Made by a program: the position numbers and the translations under genes. A stretch of 64,000 nucleotides of DNA from an uncultured Craurococcus sp. (lineage in GTDB: Bacteria > Pseudomonadota > Alphaproteobacteria > Acetobacterales > Acetobacteraceae), in NCBI GenBank assembly GCA_902805545.1, contig CADCTD010000150.1, forward strand, positions 1-64,000, in the 5' to 3' direction. This document shows, in pieces, positions 29,887-38,457 of the stretch (the stretch's first letter is position 1; each line of letters starts with the position of its first letter). The notes below the pieces were generated by a model. It was not told the origin of the DNA. It saw only the letters and a list, made by a program, of their open reading frames with translations, and made no database searches.

Positions 29887-30582
29887 ATGCTCAGGGTCGA
29901 GGCCATCGATCTCTCCTACGGCGCCTCGCGCTGCCTGCGCGGCGTCTCGCTCGAGGCCGATCCCGGGCGGATCACGTGCGTGCTGGGGCGGAACGGGGTC
30001 GGCAAGTCCTCGCTGATGCGGGCGATTGTCGGGCTGGAACGGGTGCAGGCGGGACGGATCATGTGGGAGGGCCGGGACATCGCCGGGATGGCGCCGGCCG
30101 ACCGGGCGCGGGCGGGCATCGGCTACGTGCCGCAGGGGCGGGAGATCTTCCCCTTCCTCACCGTGCAGGAGAACCTGGAGACGGCGCTGGCCGCCGCACC
30201 GCGCGGCGCCAAGGTGCCGCAGGAGGAGGTCTTCGCCCACTTCCCGATACTGAAGCAGTTCCTCAAGCGGCGCGGGGGTGACCTCTCCGGCGGGCAGCAG
30301 CAGCAGCTTGCGATAGCGCGGGCGCTGACGGCGCGGCCGCGGCTGCTGATCCTCGACGAGCCGACGGAGGGCATCCAGCCGAGCGTCATCAAGGATATCG
30401 CGCGCGTGATCCGGTTGCTGGCCCGCGAGAGGAACCTCGCCGTGGTGCTGGTCGAGCAGTATTTCGAGTTCGCCCGCGACCTGGCGGATCGGATCGCCGT
30501 GATGGTGCGGGGCGAGGTGGCACTGGGCGGGCCGGTCGAGGAGCTGGAGGACGAGGCGGTGCGGCGGCTATTGACCGTGTAG
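29887..30582 (+). CDS. urtE: Urea ABC transporter ATP-binding protein UrtE
   Basis: A 231-residue LivF-type ATPase with Walker A GRNGVGKSS, signature LSGGQQQQLAIARAL, Walker B LLILDEPTEGIQPS and switch His in VEQYFEFA. YVPQGREIFPFLTVQENL is the UrtE form of the Q-loop region. It is the last gene of the urt operon, and its final 15 bases overlap the convergent MBL gene. Urease structural genes are not in this window. Confidence 0.95.
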   Translation: MLRVEAIDLSYGASRCLRGVSLEADPGRITCVLGRNGVGKSSLMRAIVGLERVQAGRIMWEGRDIAGMAPADRARAGIGYVPQGREIFPFLTVQENLETALAAAPRGAKVPQEEVFAHFPILKQFLKRRGGDLSGGQQQQLAIARALTARPRLLILDEPTEGIQPSVIKDIARVIRLLARERNLAVVLVEQYFEFARDLADRIAVMVRGEVALGGPVEELEDEAVRRLLTV

Positions 30583-31458
30583 GCCGCCGCGCAGCACGAC
30601 CGGGATCCTCATATAGCGGACGCCGTTGCTTTCCGCCGGCGGGAAGCGGCCGGCGCGCATGTTCACCTGGATCGAGGGCAGCAGCAGGAGCGGCGGCGCG
30701 AGCGTCGCATCCTTGCCCTCGCGCATGGCGACGAATTCCTCCTCCGCGATGCCATCCCGCACATGCGGGTTGCGGGCGCGCTGCTCGGCGACGGTGCTCT
30801 CCCAGGCGAAATGTTCGCGGCCGGGCGCCTTGTAGTCATGCGCGGTGAAAAGCCGCGTCTCCGGCGGCAGGGCGAGCAGGCGGCGGATGCTGCGCCAGAG
30901 GGTGCGCGCATCGCCACCGGGGAAGTCGCAGCGGGCAGTGCCGTAATCGGGCATGAAGAGCGTGTCGCCGACAAAGGCGGCATCGCCGATGCGGTAGGCG
31001 ATGCAGGCCGGGGTGTGGCCAGGGACGTGAATGACCTCGGTCTCGATCGTGCCGAGGCGGAAGCGGTCGCCATCGGTGAAGAGGCGGTCGAAGTCGCCAC
31101 CCTCGGGGAGGAGGTCGGCAGCATCGAAGACGGGACGGAAGATCGCCTGCACGTCGCGGATATGCTCGCCGATGCCGATCAGCGCGCCGGTGCGGGCCTT
31201 GATGTAGGGGGCGGCGGTCAGGTGGTCGGCATGGACGTGGGTCTCGAGCACCCACCGGAGTGTGAGGCCCTCCTCCGCCGCGGCGGCGAGGATGGCATCG
31301 GCGCCGGCGGTGTCGGCGGTGCCGGCGCGATTGTCCCAGTCGAGCACCGGATCGATGACGGCACCCTCGCGGCTTGCCTCGTCCCAGACCAGGTAGCTGA
31401 CCGTGTTGGTCGCCGCGTCGAAGAAGGCCCGGATCGCCGGCGTGGCGCTCTCCATCAT
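30568..31458 (-). CDS. Persulfide dioxygenase/ETHE1-like metallo-beta-lactamase protein
   Basis: A 296-residue MBL-fold protein. The metal motif is ETHVHADHLTAAPYIK (HxHxDH); IHVPGHTPACIAYRIGD and GDTLFMPDYGTARCDFPGGDA follow, and FTAHDYKAPGRE supplies the last histidine. THVHADHL with GTARCDFPGGDA fits the ETHE1/sulfur dioxygenase branch, which oxidises glutathione persulfide, though this version is longer than human ETHE1. It starts after GGGGAGGA. Its 3' end overlaps urtE by 15 bases. Confidence 0.82.
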   Translation of the reverse strand: MMESATPAIRAFFDAATNTVSYLVWDEASREGAVIDPVLDWDNRAGTADTAGADAILAAAAEEGLTLRWVLETHVHADHLTAAPYIKARTGALIGIGEHIRDVQAIFRPVFDAADLLPEGGDFDRLFTDGDRFRLGTIETEVIHVPGHTPACIAYRIGDAAFVGDTLFMPDYGTARCDFPGGDARTLWRSIRRLLALPPETRLFTAHDYKAPGREHFAWESTVAEQRARNPHVRDGIAEEEFVAMREGKDATLAPPLLLLPSIQVNMRAGRFPPAESNGVRYMRIPVVLRGGLHGQ

Positions 31459-31509
31459 GGCATCCTCCCCTCGCCCAAAGCGCGAGGATGCTGGACTTCG
31501 GCTGAAATG

Positions 31510-32040
31510 TCAGCCGGGAAGGTCACGCTCCGCCATGCCGATTCCGCGCTGCATGAAGACCAGGTCGACCCAGCGGCCGAATTTCAGCCCGGCCGACTTG
31601 AGCACCCCCGCCTGGCGGAAGCCGAGCGAGACGTGCAGGCCGATGGAGCCGACATTGTCGCTGTCTCCGATGAGCGCGAACATCTGGCGGAAGCCGGCCT
31701 CGGTGGCACGCTCCAGCAGCGCTGCGACCAGCGCCTTGCCGACGCCCTGGCCGCGGACATCGTTGCGGACGTAGATGCTGTCCTCAGCCGCGTACCGGAA
31801 GGCGGAGCGGTCGCGGAGCTGGGTGTAGTAGGCGAAGCCGATGATGCCTTCGCCCTCCCCCGCCTCGGCCTCGGCGACCAGCCAGGCCCAGCCCTGTTCC
31901 TGCACCTCGGCAAGGCGGCGCGCCATCTCCGCCCCGTCCGGCGGAATCTCCTCGAATGTGCCGGCGCCGTGCAGGACGTGATGGGCATAGATGGCGGTGA
32001 TGGCCGGGAGGTCGTCGGGGCCGGCATCACGGATGATCAT
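31510..32040 (-). CDS. GNAT N-acetyltransferase, phosphinothricin acetyltransferase-like
   Basis: A 176-residue acetyltransferase. It opens IIRDAGPDDLPAITAIYAHHV; the acetyl-CoA loop is VRNDVRGQGVGKALV and the C-terminal GSIGLHVSLGFRQAGVLKSAG is the usual PAT/YncA-like ending. Proteins labelled this way often acetylate methionine sulfone or sulfoximine rather than phosphinothricin. It lies 51 bases upstream of the MBL gene on the same strand. Confidence 0.85.
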   Translation of the reverse strand: MIIRDAGPDDLPAITAIYAHHVLHGAGTFEEIPPDGAEMARRLAEVQEQGWAWLVAEAEAGEGEGIIGFAYYTQLRDRSAFRYAAEDSIYVRNDVRGQGVGKALVAALLERATEAGFRQMFALIGDSDNVGSIGLHVSLGFRQAGVLKSAGLKFGRWVDLVFMQRGIGMAERDLPG

Positions 32041-32114
32041 GCGGCGGTTCCTGGTGGGAGGATCGGTTGCGGCATCGTCCTAACCGCCGGGGACGGGTCG
32101 GACAAGCTGAGGAC

Positions 32115-33314
32115 TCACAGCGGGAGCCCGAGTTCCCCGGCGAGGCGCTCGGCCAGAGCCAGCAGGGCGCGGTCCCGCCCGGCGGCGGCCACCAGGGAGA
32201 GGCCGACCGGGGCGCCCTCGGCGCGGCCGACGGGCAGGCTCACCTCCGGCAGGCCGGCAAGGCCGGCGATGGCGGTGACGCCCATGGTCCGCTCGCGGGT
32301 GGCGTTCTGCTCGGCCTGGCTGGCGCCGAGCCTCGGCGCTGGCACCGGCGAGGTCGGGTAGGCGAGGACGGCGCCGCCGGCCAGCATTGCGCGCATCCGG
32401 GCCTGGAAGCCGCGGCGGAAGGCCCGGCCGGCGGCGGCCTTGCCCGGGTCCATCGCCTTGGCTGCGGCAAAGCGCTCCCTCACGCCGGGGCCGAATTCAG
32501 GCTTCGTCGCCTCGACCCAGGAGCCGAGCGTCGCCCAGGCTTCCTCGGCCTGGACGCAGCGGAAATGCTCATAAAGCGCATCGAGGCCCTCGGGCGCGAC
32601 ATCCACGCGGAGCGCCCGGCCGAGCAGTCGCTCGAGGGCCAGCATCGGCTCGGCCAGCGCCACGACTGTGGGCGGGATGGCGTTGATCCAGGCATCGTCC
32701 ACCTTGAGCAGCGGGCCGAGGCCGGGGGCGGCATGATCCTCCGGCAGCAGCACCGCGCCGACGCGGGAGAGGACGGAGGCGCGCATGGCGAACCAACCGG
32801 GCGTGTCGAAGCTCGGGCCGAGGCCGCGGGCGCCGGCGAGGCTGATTGCGCCCCAGCTCGGCCGGATGCCGAAGGTGCCGCAATAGCTGGCCGGGATGCG
32901 GACCGAGCCGCCGGTGTCGGAGCCGAGGGCGAAATCCACCAGGCCGCCCCCGACGGCGGCCGCGGAGCCGCAGGAGGAGCCGCCGGGGAAGCGGTCCGGC
33001 GCCGCCGGATTGAGCGGCGTGCCATACCAGACATTCTCGCCGGTCAGCCCATAGGCGAGCTCCACCGTCTTGGTTTTGCCGCGGAGGCTGGCGCCCGCCT
33101 GCAGCAGGGCCTGGATGACGGGCGCCGTCGCCGCGGCGGGCGGGTTGGTGCGGGCCCAGTCCGGGTTGCCGTAGCCGGTCGGGCTGCCGGCGACGTCGAA
33201 CAGGTCCTTTACCGCGAAGCCGAGGCCGGCGAGCGGGCCATCCGCCGCGCCGGGAAGCTCGAGGCGAGGGCCGGGCATGAAGGGGCTGTCGCGGTCGTTC
33301 ATCGCATCCGGCAT
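32115..33314 (-). CDS. Amidase (amidase signature family)
   Basis: A 399-residue amidase. The Ser-cisSer-Lys triad is visible: Lys36 in GFAVKDLFDV, Ser113 in GGSSCGSAAAV and Ser137 in GSDTGGSVRIPA. These enzymes hydrolyse linear amides in the cytosol. The start at 33314 has a GAGG site; other in-frame ATGs lie at 33302 and 33383. The position near the urea uptake operon suggests nitrogen scavenging, but no overlap ties them together. Confidence 0.9.
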   Translation of the reverse strand: MPDAMNDRDSPFMPGPRLELPGAADGPLAGLGFAVKDLFDVAGSPTGYGNPDWARTNPPAAATAPVIQALLQAGASLRGKTKTVELAYGLTGENVWYGTPLNPAAPDRFPGGSSCGSAAAVGGGLVDFALGSDTGGSVRIPASYCGTFGIRPSWGAISLAGARGLGPSFDTPGWFAMRASVLSRVGAVLLPEDHAAPGLGPLLKVDDAWINAIPPTVVALAEPMLALERLLGRALRVDVAPEGLDALYEHFRCVQAEEAWATLGSWVEATKPEFGPGVRERFAAAKAMDPGKAAAGRAFRRGFQARMRAMLAGGAVLAYPTSPVPAPRLGASQAEQNATRERTMGVTAIAGLAGLPEVSLPVGRAEGAPVGLSLVAAAGRDRALLALAERLAGELGLPL

Positions 33315-33456
33315 GGCGGCCTCGTTCGACAGGAATTGTTGCGCTGCGATCCTGCCCGCGGGATAGGCTGGCGGAAAGGCCAATCTTCCGCGTGCATGGC
33401 AGGCATTTCACTGCGGTGGTTGCATCTTTCGCGGCATCGCAGCATGTAGCGCGGCC

Positions 33457-34266
33457 ATGGACGCCATCGCCCCCAGCCCGAAACCCGCCATCCCGCCAGC
33501 CTTCAACGGCGAGACGGTGACCTGGGTCCATCACTGGACCGACCGGCTCTTCTCCTTCCGCTGCACGCGGGACCCGGCGCTCCGCTTCGTCGCCGGGCAG
33601 TTCGCCATGATCGGGCTGATGGTCGGGGGCAAGCCGCTGGTGCGGGCCTATTCCATCGTCAGCCCGCCCTGGGAGGAGGAGCTCGAATTCCTCTCCATCA
33701 AGGTGCAGGACGGGCCGCTGACCTCGCGGCTGCAACACATCAAGCCGGGCGACACCGTCGTCATCGGCAAGAAGCCGACGGGAACGCTCCTCACCGAGAA
33801 CCTGCTGCCGGGCAAGACGCTGTGGCTGCTGGCGACGGGGACCGGGCTCGCGCCCTTCCTGTCGCTGATCCGCGAGCCGGACGTCTACGAGCGCTACGAG
33901 CATGTGGTCGTCTGCCACACGGTGCGCGAGGTGAAGGAACTGGCCTATCGCGAGCTCATCAGCGAGGAGCTGCCGCGGCACGAGTTCCTCGGCGAGATGC
34001 TGGCGGGGAAGCTGCTCTACTACCCGAGCGTGACGCGGGAGCCCTTCCCCACCCAGGGGCGGATCACGGACCTGATCGGTTCGGGCAAGGTCTTCGCCGA
34101 TCTCGGCTTGCCGCCATTCTCGCCGGACCGGGACCGGGTGATGCTCTGCGGCTCCGAGGCGATGAATGCCGATGTGAAGGCGCTGCTGGAGGCGCGGGGC
34201 TTCGTCGAAGGCTCGAACAACGAGCCGGGCAGCTATGTGCTGGAGAAGGCCTTCGTCACGAAATAG
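33457..34266 (+). CDS. fpr: Ferredoxin--NADP+ reductase
   Basis: A 269-residue flavoenzyme of the bacterial Fpr subclass. The FAD motif is RAYSIVSPPWEEELEF and the NADP pocket is LLATGTGLAPFLSLIREP. The C-terminal GSYVLEKAFV ends the protein without the plant-type tyrosine. It moves electrons between NADPH and ferredoxin or flavodoxin. An imperfect inverted repeat CTGCGGTG/CATCGCAG (33411-33442) lies just upstream and might be an operator. Confidence 0.94.
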   Translation: MDAIAPSPKPAIPPAFNGETVTWVHHWTDRLFSFRCTRDPALRFVAGQFAMIGLMVGGKPLVRAYSIVSPPWEEELEFLSIKVQDGPLTSRLQHIKPGDTVVIGKKPTGTLLTENLLPGKTLWLLATGTGLAPFLSLIREPDVYERYEHVVVCHTVREVKELAYRELISEELPRHEFLGEMLAGKLLYYPSVTREPFPTQGRITDLIGSGKVFADLGLPPFSPDRDRVMLCGSEAMNADVKALLEARGFVEGSNNEPGSYVLEKAFVTK

Positions 34267-34642
34267 GCCCGGGCGTCACCGGCCGGCCACGGGGCGGCGG
34301 AATCCGAACGATTGCCCGACGCTCATGAACAAACCGTTATCTTGCGTCCATCTTCCGGCGGTGGATCCCGCCCGGTCCTTGAGGCCGGTTTTCCGCGGGC
34401 GCAGAGTTTTGCCCCCGACTAACGGCCTGTTCCGCGCCGCTCCTGCGCGCCACGCCCATGCGTGGCCCCCGGCACGCGAACGTCTTGCCCGAATCTGAAT
34501 ACGTAGTCATTCTGATGTTAGTTGAGGTCGGGCCGCGGCTTCCGGAGATTGCGTTCCTGGGCGGGAACGGGGGTCGCAACGGCCCCCGTTTGCCCGTTGG
34601 ACGCGAGCCCGGAGCCATGGGCCCCGGGGGAAAGGGCAGGAA
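34267..34642 (+). promoter_or_regulatory. 376-base leader/promoter region of the MHS transporter gene
   Basis: This gap is clearly less GC-rich around 34490-34530. It contains no convincing ORF. AACGGGGG (34566-34573) pairs with CCCCCGTT (34583-34590) to form an 8-bp hairpin 53 bases before the transporter start, followed by a short TT rather than a full T-run. It may be a 5' UTR structure or an attenuator. Many open frames cross the region but none has coding character. Confidence 0.4.
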
Positions 34643-36361
34643 ATGAGCGCACATTCGGCAACAACCGCTGCCGGGGTTAAGACGCCCCCGATGACGAAGG
34701 AGGAACGGAAGGTCATCCTGGCGTCCTCCCTCGGCACCGTGTTCGAGTGGTACGATTTCTACCTCTTCGGCTCGCTCGCCGCGATTATCGGCGCGAATTT
34801 CTTCAACCCGCTCGGTGCCGACGGGCAGCCGATGTTCAATGAAGCCACGCGCAACATCTTCGCGCTGCTGGCCTTCGCGGCCGGCTTCCTGGTGCGGCCC
34901 TTCGGCGCCCTGGTGTTCGGCCGGCTCGGCGACATGGTGGGACGGAAGTACACCTTCCTCGTCACCATCGTCATCATGGGCGCTTCGACCTTCGCGGTCG
35001 GCCTGCTTCCCACCTCGGCCACCATCGGCATCTCCGCCGCCGTCATCCTGATCGTGCTGCGCTGCCTCCAGGGCCTGGCGCTCGGCGGCGAGTACGGCGG
35101 CGCCGCGACCTACGTGGCCGAGCACGCGCCGAATGGCCGGCGCGGCTTCTACACCTCGTTCATTCAGATCACCGCAACGGCCGGGCTGTTCCTGTCGCTG
35201 CTGGTGATCCTCGGGACCCGCATCGCGCTGGGCGAGGCCGCCTTCGCAAGCTGGGGCTGGCGCATCCCGTTCCTGCTTTCCGTCCTGCTGCTCGGCATCT
35301 CGGTCTGGATCCGGTTGCAGATGCAGGAGAGCCCGGCCTTCCAGAAGATGAAGTCCGAGGGCACCGGTTCGAAGGCGCCGCTTTCGGAAGCCTTCGGCCA
35401 GTGGCGCAACGCGAAGATCGCGCTCTTCGCTCTGCTCGGCCTCGTCATGGGGCAGGCGGTGGTCTGGTACACCGGACAGTTCTACGCGCTGTTCTTCCTG
35501 GGCACCGTGCTCAAGGTGGACATCCTCACCACCAACCTGCTGATCGCCTGGTCGCTGCTGCTGGGCTCGGGCTTCTTCGTGTTCTTCGGCTGGCTGTCGG
35601 ACAAGATCGGTCGCAAGCCGATCATCCTCGGCGGCTGCCTGCTCGCGGCGCTCACCTACTTCCCGCTGTTCAAGCTGCTGAGCCACGAGGCAAATCCGGC
35701 GCTGACGGCGGCGCACACCAACATCGCCGTGGTGCTGGACGCCGACAAGGCGGGTTGCTCCTTCCAGTTCAACCCGACCGGCACGGCGCGCTTCACCCAG
35801 CCCTGCGACACGGCCAAGGCGGCGCTGGCCCGCGCCTCGGTCAACTACACGGTGAACGACACCCCCGGCAATCCGGCGGTCAACGTCCGCATCGCCGACC
35901 AGCCGCCGGTGGCGGCGACCGGGAACCCGCAGTTCGCGGCGCAGCTCGCATCCACCCTCGCGGCGGTGAACTATCCCACCGCCAGCAACCCGTCCGTGGT
36001 GAAGATGTCGGGGCCGTTCGACATCTTCCGCGAACAGCCTGCAGTGCTGATCGGCATCCTGACGATCCTGGTGATCTACGTGACCATGGTCTATGGGCCG
36101 ATCGCGGCGGCGCTGGTGGAGATGTTCCCGACGCGCATCCGCTACACCTCCATGTCGCTGCCCTACCACATCGGCAATGGCTGGTTCGGCGGGCTGATGC
36201 CGGCGACGGCCTTCGCCATGATCGCACAGACCGGCGACGTGTATTACGGCCTCTGGTACCCGATCGTCATCGCCCTCGCGACCGTGGTCATCGGCGTCTT
36301 CTTCGTGCCGGAGACCAAGGACCGCGACCTCTTCAACGACAGTACCACCGCACAGCGTTGA
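34643..36361 (+). CDS. MHS-family MFS transporter with a large extracytoplasmic insert
   Basis: A 572-residue proton-coupled symporter; typical members have about 430-450. It shows the family landmarks SLGTVFEWYDFYLFG, GRLGDMVGRKYTF, LQGLALGGEYGGAATYVAE and WLSDKIGRKP. The extra length is an insert of about 110 residues (348-458) between two transmembrane helices, rich in Ala/Asn/Thr, with two cysteines (C372, C388) that could form a disulfide. It is followed by the normal C-terminal helices (FPTRIRYTSMSLPYHIGNG). The substrate is unknown; dicarboxylates, shikimate or proline-betaine are typical for the family. Confidence 0.9.
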   Translation: MSAHSATTAAGVKTPPMTKEERKVILASSLGTVFEWYDFYLFGSLAAIIGANFFNPLGADGQPMFNEATRNIFALLAFAAGFLVRPFGALVFGRLGDMVGRKYTFLVTIVIMGASTFAVGLLPTSATIGISAAVILIVLRCLQGLALGGEYGGAATYVAEHAPNGRRGFYTSFIQITATAGLFLSLLVILGTRIALGEAAFASWGWRIPFLLSVLLLGISVWIRLQMQESPAFQKMKSEGTGSKAPLSEAFGQWRNAKIALFALLGLVMGQAVVWYTGQFYALFFLGTVLKVDILTTNLLIAWSLLLGSGFFVFFGWLSDKIGRKPIILGGCLLAALTYFPLFKLLSHEANPALTAAHTNIAVVLDADKAGCSFQFNPTGTARFTQPCDTAKAALARASVNYTVNDTPGNPAVNVRIADQPPVAATGNPQFAAQLASTLAAVNYPTASNPSVVKMSGPFDIFREQPAVLIGILTILVIYVTMVYGPIAAALVEMFPTRIRYTSMSLPYHIGNGWFGGLMPATAFAMIAQTGDVYYGLWYPIVIALATVVIGVFFVPETKDRDLFNDSTTAQR

Positions 36362-36383
36362 GCAGGCCGGCCTGACTGGAATG

Positions 36384-36413
36384 GGCGCCGGGGGAGACCC
36401 CGGCGCCTTTTTT
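36384..36413 (+). terminator. Rho-independent terminator after the MHS transporter
   Basis: A perfect 10-bp stem GGCGCCGGGG / CCCCGGCGCC with a 4-base GAGA loop is followed immediately by six T residues. It starts 22 bases after the stop codon and precedes prpE by 61 bases. This is the clearest intrinsic terminator in the window. Confidence 0.92.
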
Positions 36414-36474
36414 CATGCCCGCTTGCCGCCGGGCCGCCCGCTTGCGAGGCTCACGGCAAACGGGGAGCGAAACC

Positions 36475-38385
36475 ATGCAGGGCTACGACGCGACCTATGC
36501 CGCCTGGCAGGCCGATCCGGAGGGATTCTGGCGCGAGGCGGCGCGCGGCATCGAGTGGGAGCGTGCGCCGGAGCGCATCTTCGACGCGGCGGCCGGGGTC
36601 TATGGGAGGTGGTTCCCCGATGCGCGGCTGAACACCTGCCACAACGCGCTCGACCGGCATGTCGCGGCGGGGCGCGGGGCGCAACCAGCGCTGCATTACG
36701 ACAGCCCGATCACCGGTCGGAGCGTGACCTACACCTATGACGCGCTGCTCGGGCGGGTGGCGACGCTGGCCGGCGCGCTGGCGGCCCGCGGCGTCGGCCA
36801 GGGCGACCGGGTGGTGATCTACCTGCCCATGGTGCCGGAGGCGGCGGTCGCCATGCTGGCCTGCGCGCGGCTTGGGGCCGTCCATTCCGTCGTCTTCGGC
36901 GGCTTTGCCGCGGCCGAGCTGGCGGCGCGGATCGCCGATGCGCGGCCGAAGCTCGTCATCTCCGCCTCCTGCGGGATCGAGCCGGGGCGGGTCGTCGCCT
37001 ACAAGCCGCTGCTGGATGCGGCGATCGGCCTCTCGCCGCACAAGCCGGAGCGCTGCCTGATCCTCAGGCGGCCGGAGCTCGACTGTAGCTTCGTCGCCGG
37101 CCGGGACGAGGACCTGCTGGAGGCGGAAGCGGCCGGGGTGGCGCATCCCTGTGTGCCGGTCGCGGCGACGGACCCGCTCTACATCCTCTACACCAGCGGC
37201 ACGACGGGAAAGCCGAAGGGGATCGTCCGCGACAATGGCGGGCACGCGGTCGCGCTGCACAACTCCATGCGGATGCTCTACGGCATCGGCGCGGGGAACG
37301 TGATGTTCACCGCCTCCGACGTCGGCTGGGTGGTAGGCCACTCCTACATCGTCTATGCGCCGCTGTTCGCAGGGGCGACGACGGTGCTCTACGAGGGCAA
37401 GCCGGTCGGGACGCCGGATGCGGGAGCCCTCTGGCGGGTCTGCGCGCAGTACCGGGTGAACGCCATGTTCACAGCGCCGACCGCAATGCGGGCTATCAAG
37501 CGCGACGACCCCGAGGGGCGGCTGATGGCGGGGCATGACCTCTCGGCGCTGGAGGCGCTCTTTCTTGCCGGCGAGCGCTGCGACCCGCCGACGGCGGAAT
37601 GGGCGGCGGGGCTGCTGAGGCGGCCGGTGATCGACCATTGGTGGCAGACCGAGACCGGCTGGGCGATCACCGGCAATTTCCGCGGGCTCGGCCTGTTTCC
37701 GCCACGCTTCGGCAGCGGCGGGAAGCCCTCGCCGGGCTATGCGGTCGCGGCGCTCGACGATGCAGGCCAGCCGCAGCCGCCGGGCGAGACGGGGACGCTT
37801 GCCATCCGCCTGCCGCTGCCGCCGGGCTGCCTGCCGACGCTCTGGCAGGCGGATGACCGCTGCCGGGAGGCGTATCTCGAGGCCTTCCCCGGCTGGTACA
37901 ACACCTCCGATGCCGGCGTGGTCGATGCCGACGGCTATGTCTCGGTCATGTCGCGGACCGACGACATCATCAACGTCGCCGGGCACCGGCTGAGCACGGG
38001 GGCGATGGAGGAGGTGCTGGCGGCGCATCCGGATGTCGCCGAATGCGCCGTGCTCGGCGTGAAGGACGCGCTCAAGGGGCAGGTTCCGCTCGGCCTCGTC
38101 GTGCTGAAGGCCGGGGTGGCGAAGGCGGAGGCGGAGATCGCGCGCGAGCTCGTGGCGATGGTCCGCGAGCGGATCGGCCCGGTCGCCGCCTTCAAGGATG
38201 CGAAGGTCGTGTCGCGCCTGCCGAAGACGCGGAGCGGGAAGATCCTGCGGGCGACGCTCAGGAAGATCGCCGATGGGGAGAGCTACGCCGTGCCGCCGAC
38301 GATCGACGACCCGGCGATCCTCGACGAGATGCAGGGCAGCCTCGCGCCGCGCCAGAGCAAACCCCGATCAGGTGGAATCACCTGA
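36475..38385 (+). CDS. prpE: Propionyl-CoA synthetase
   Basis: A 636-residue acyl-CoA synthetase. It has the acetyl-CoA synthetase N-terminal cap (YDATYAAWQADPEGFW), the AMP motif ILYTSGTTGKPKG, the acyl-pocket segment DHWWQTETGW and the hinge YVSVMSRTDDIINVAGHRLS. The acetylatable lysine is in KTRSGKILRATLR. The GIVRDNGGHAVAL segment after the AMP motif is typical of PrpE. GGGGAGCG precedes the ATG. The last codons (SGGIT) and the stop lie inside the palindromic repeat at 38361-38457. Confidence 0.94.
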   Translation: MQGYDATYAAWQADPEGFWREAARGIEWERAPERIFDAAAGVYGRWFPDARLNTCHNALDRHVAAGRGAQPALHYDSPITGRSVTYTYDALLGRVATLAGALAARGVGQGDRVVIYLPMVPEAAVAMLACARLGAVHSVVFGGFAAAELAARIADARPKLVISASCGIEPGRVVAYKPLLDAAIGLSPHKPERCLILRRPELDCSFVAGRDEDLLEAEAAGVAHPCVPVAATDPLYILYTSGTTGKPKGIVRDNGGHAVALHNSMRMLYGIGAGNVMFTASDVGWVVGHSYIVYAPLFAGATTVLYEGKPVGTPDAGALWRVCAQYRVNAMFTAPTAMRAIKRDDPEGRLMAGHDLSALEALFLAGERCDPPTAEWAAGLLRRPVIDHWWQTETGWAITGNFRGLGLFPPRFGSGGKPSPGYAVAALDDAGQPQPPGETGTLAIRLPLPPGCLPTLWQADDRCREAYLEAFPGWYNTSDAGVVDADGYVSVMSRTDDIINVAGHRLSTGAMEEVLAAHPDVAECAVLGVKDALKGQVPLGLVVLKAGVAKAEAEIARELVAMVRERIGPVAAFKDAKVVSRLPKTRSGKILRATLRKIADGESYAVPPTIDDPAILDEMQGSLAPRQSKPRSGGIT

Positions 38386-38457
38386 TCGGAGTAATTTGCT
38401 TGGCCAAACAACAGGCTAGAGCGGGTTCCGTGAGCCAGGTCGAACGGAAACCGCTCA
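38361..38457. repeat. Dispersed palindromic repeat, copy 1 (between prpE and ymdB)
   Basis: Two stem-loops in series. The first is a perfect 11-bp inverted repeat CCGATCAGGTG-GAAT-CACCTGATCGG (38364-38389); the second is GAGCGGGTTCCGT (38419-38431) against ACGGAAACCGCTC (38444-38456) with one mismatch. The element fills the whole convergent gap and holds the stop codons of both flanking genes. A related copy in opposite orientation lies at 50930-51026; both share a 23-base core and a GCTC-n-TGTTG segment. Confidence 0.85.

Noticed and set aside
36384-36413. Transposon end or att site
   Set aside because: The inverted repeat is followed directly by six T residues at the proper distance from a stop codon, so it is a transcription terminator; no direct repeats or integrase are present.
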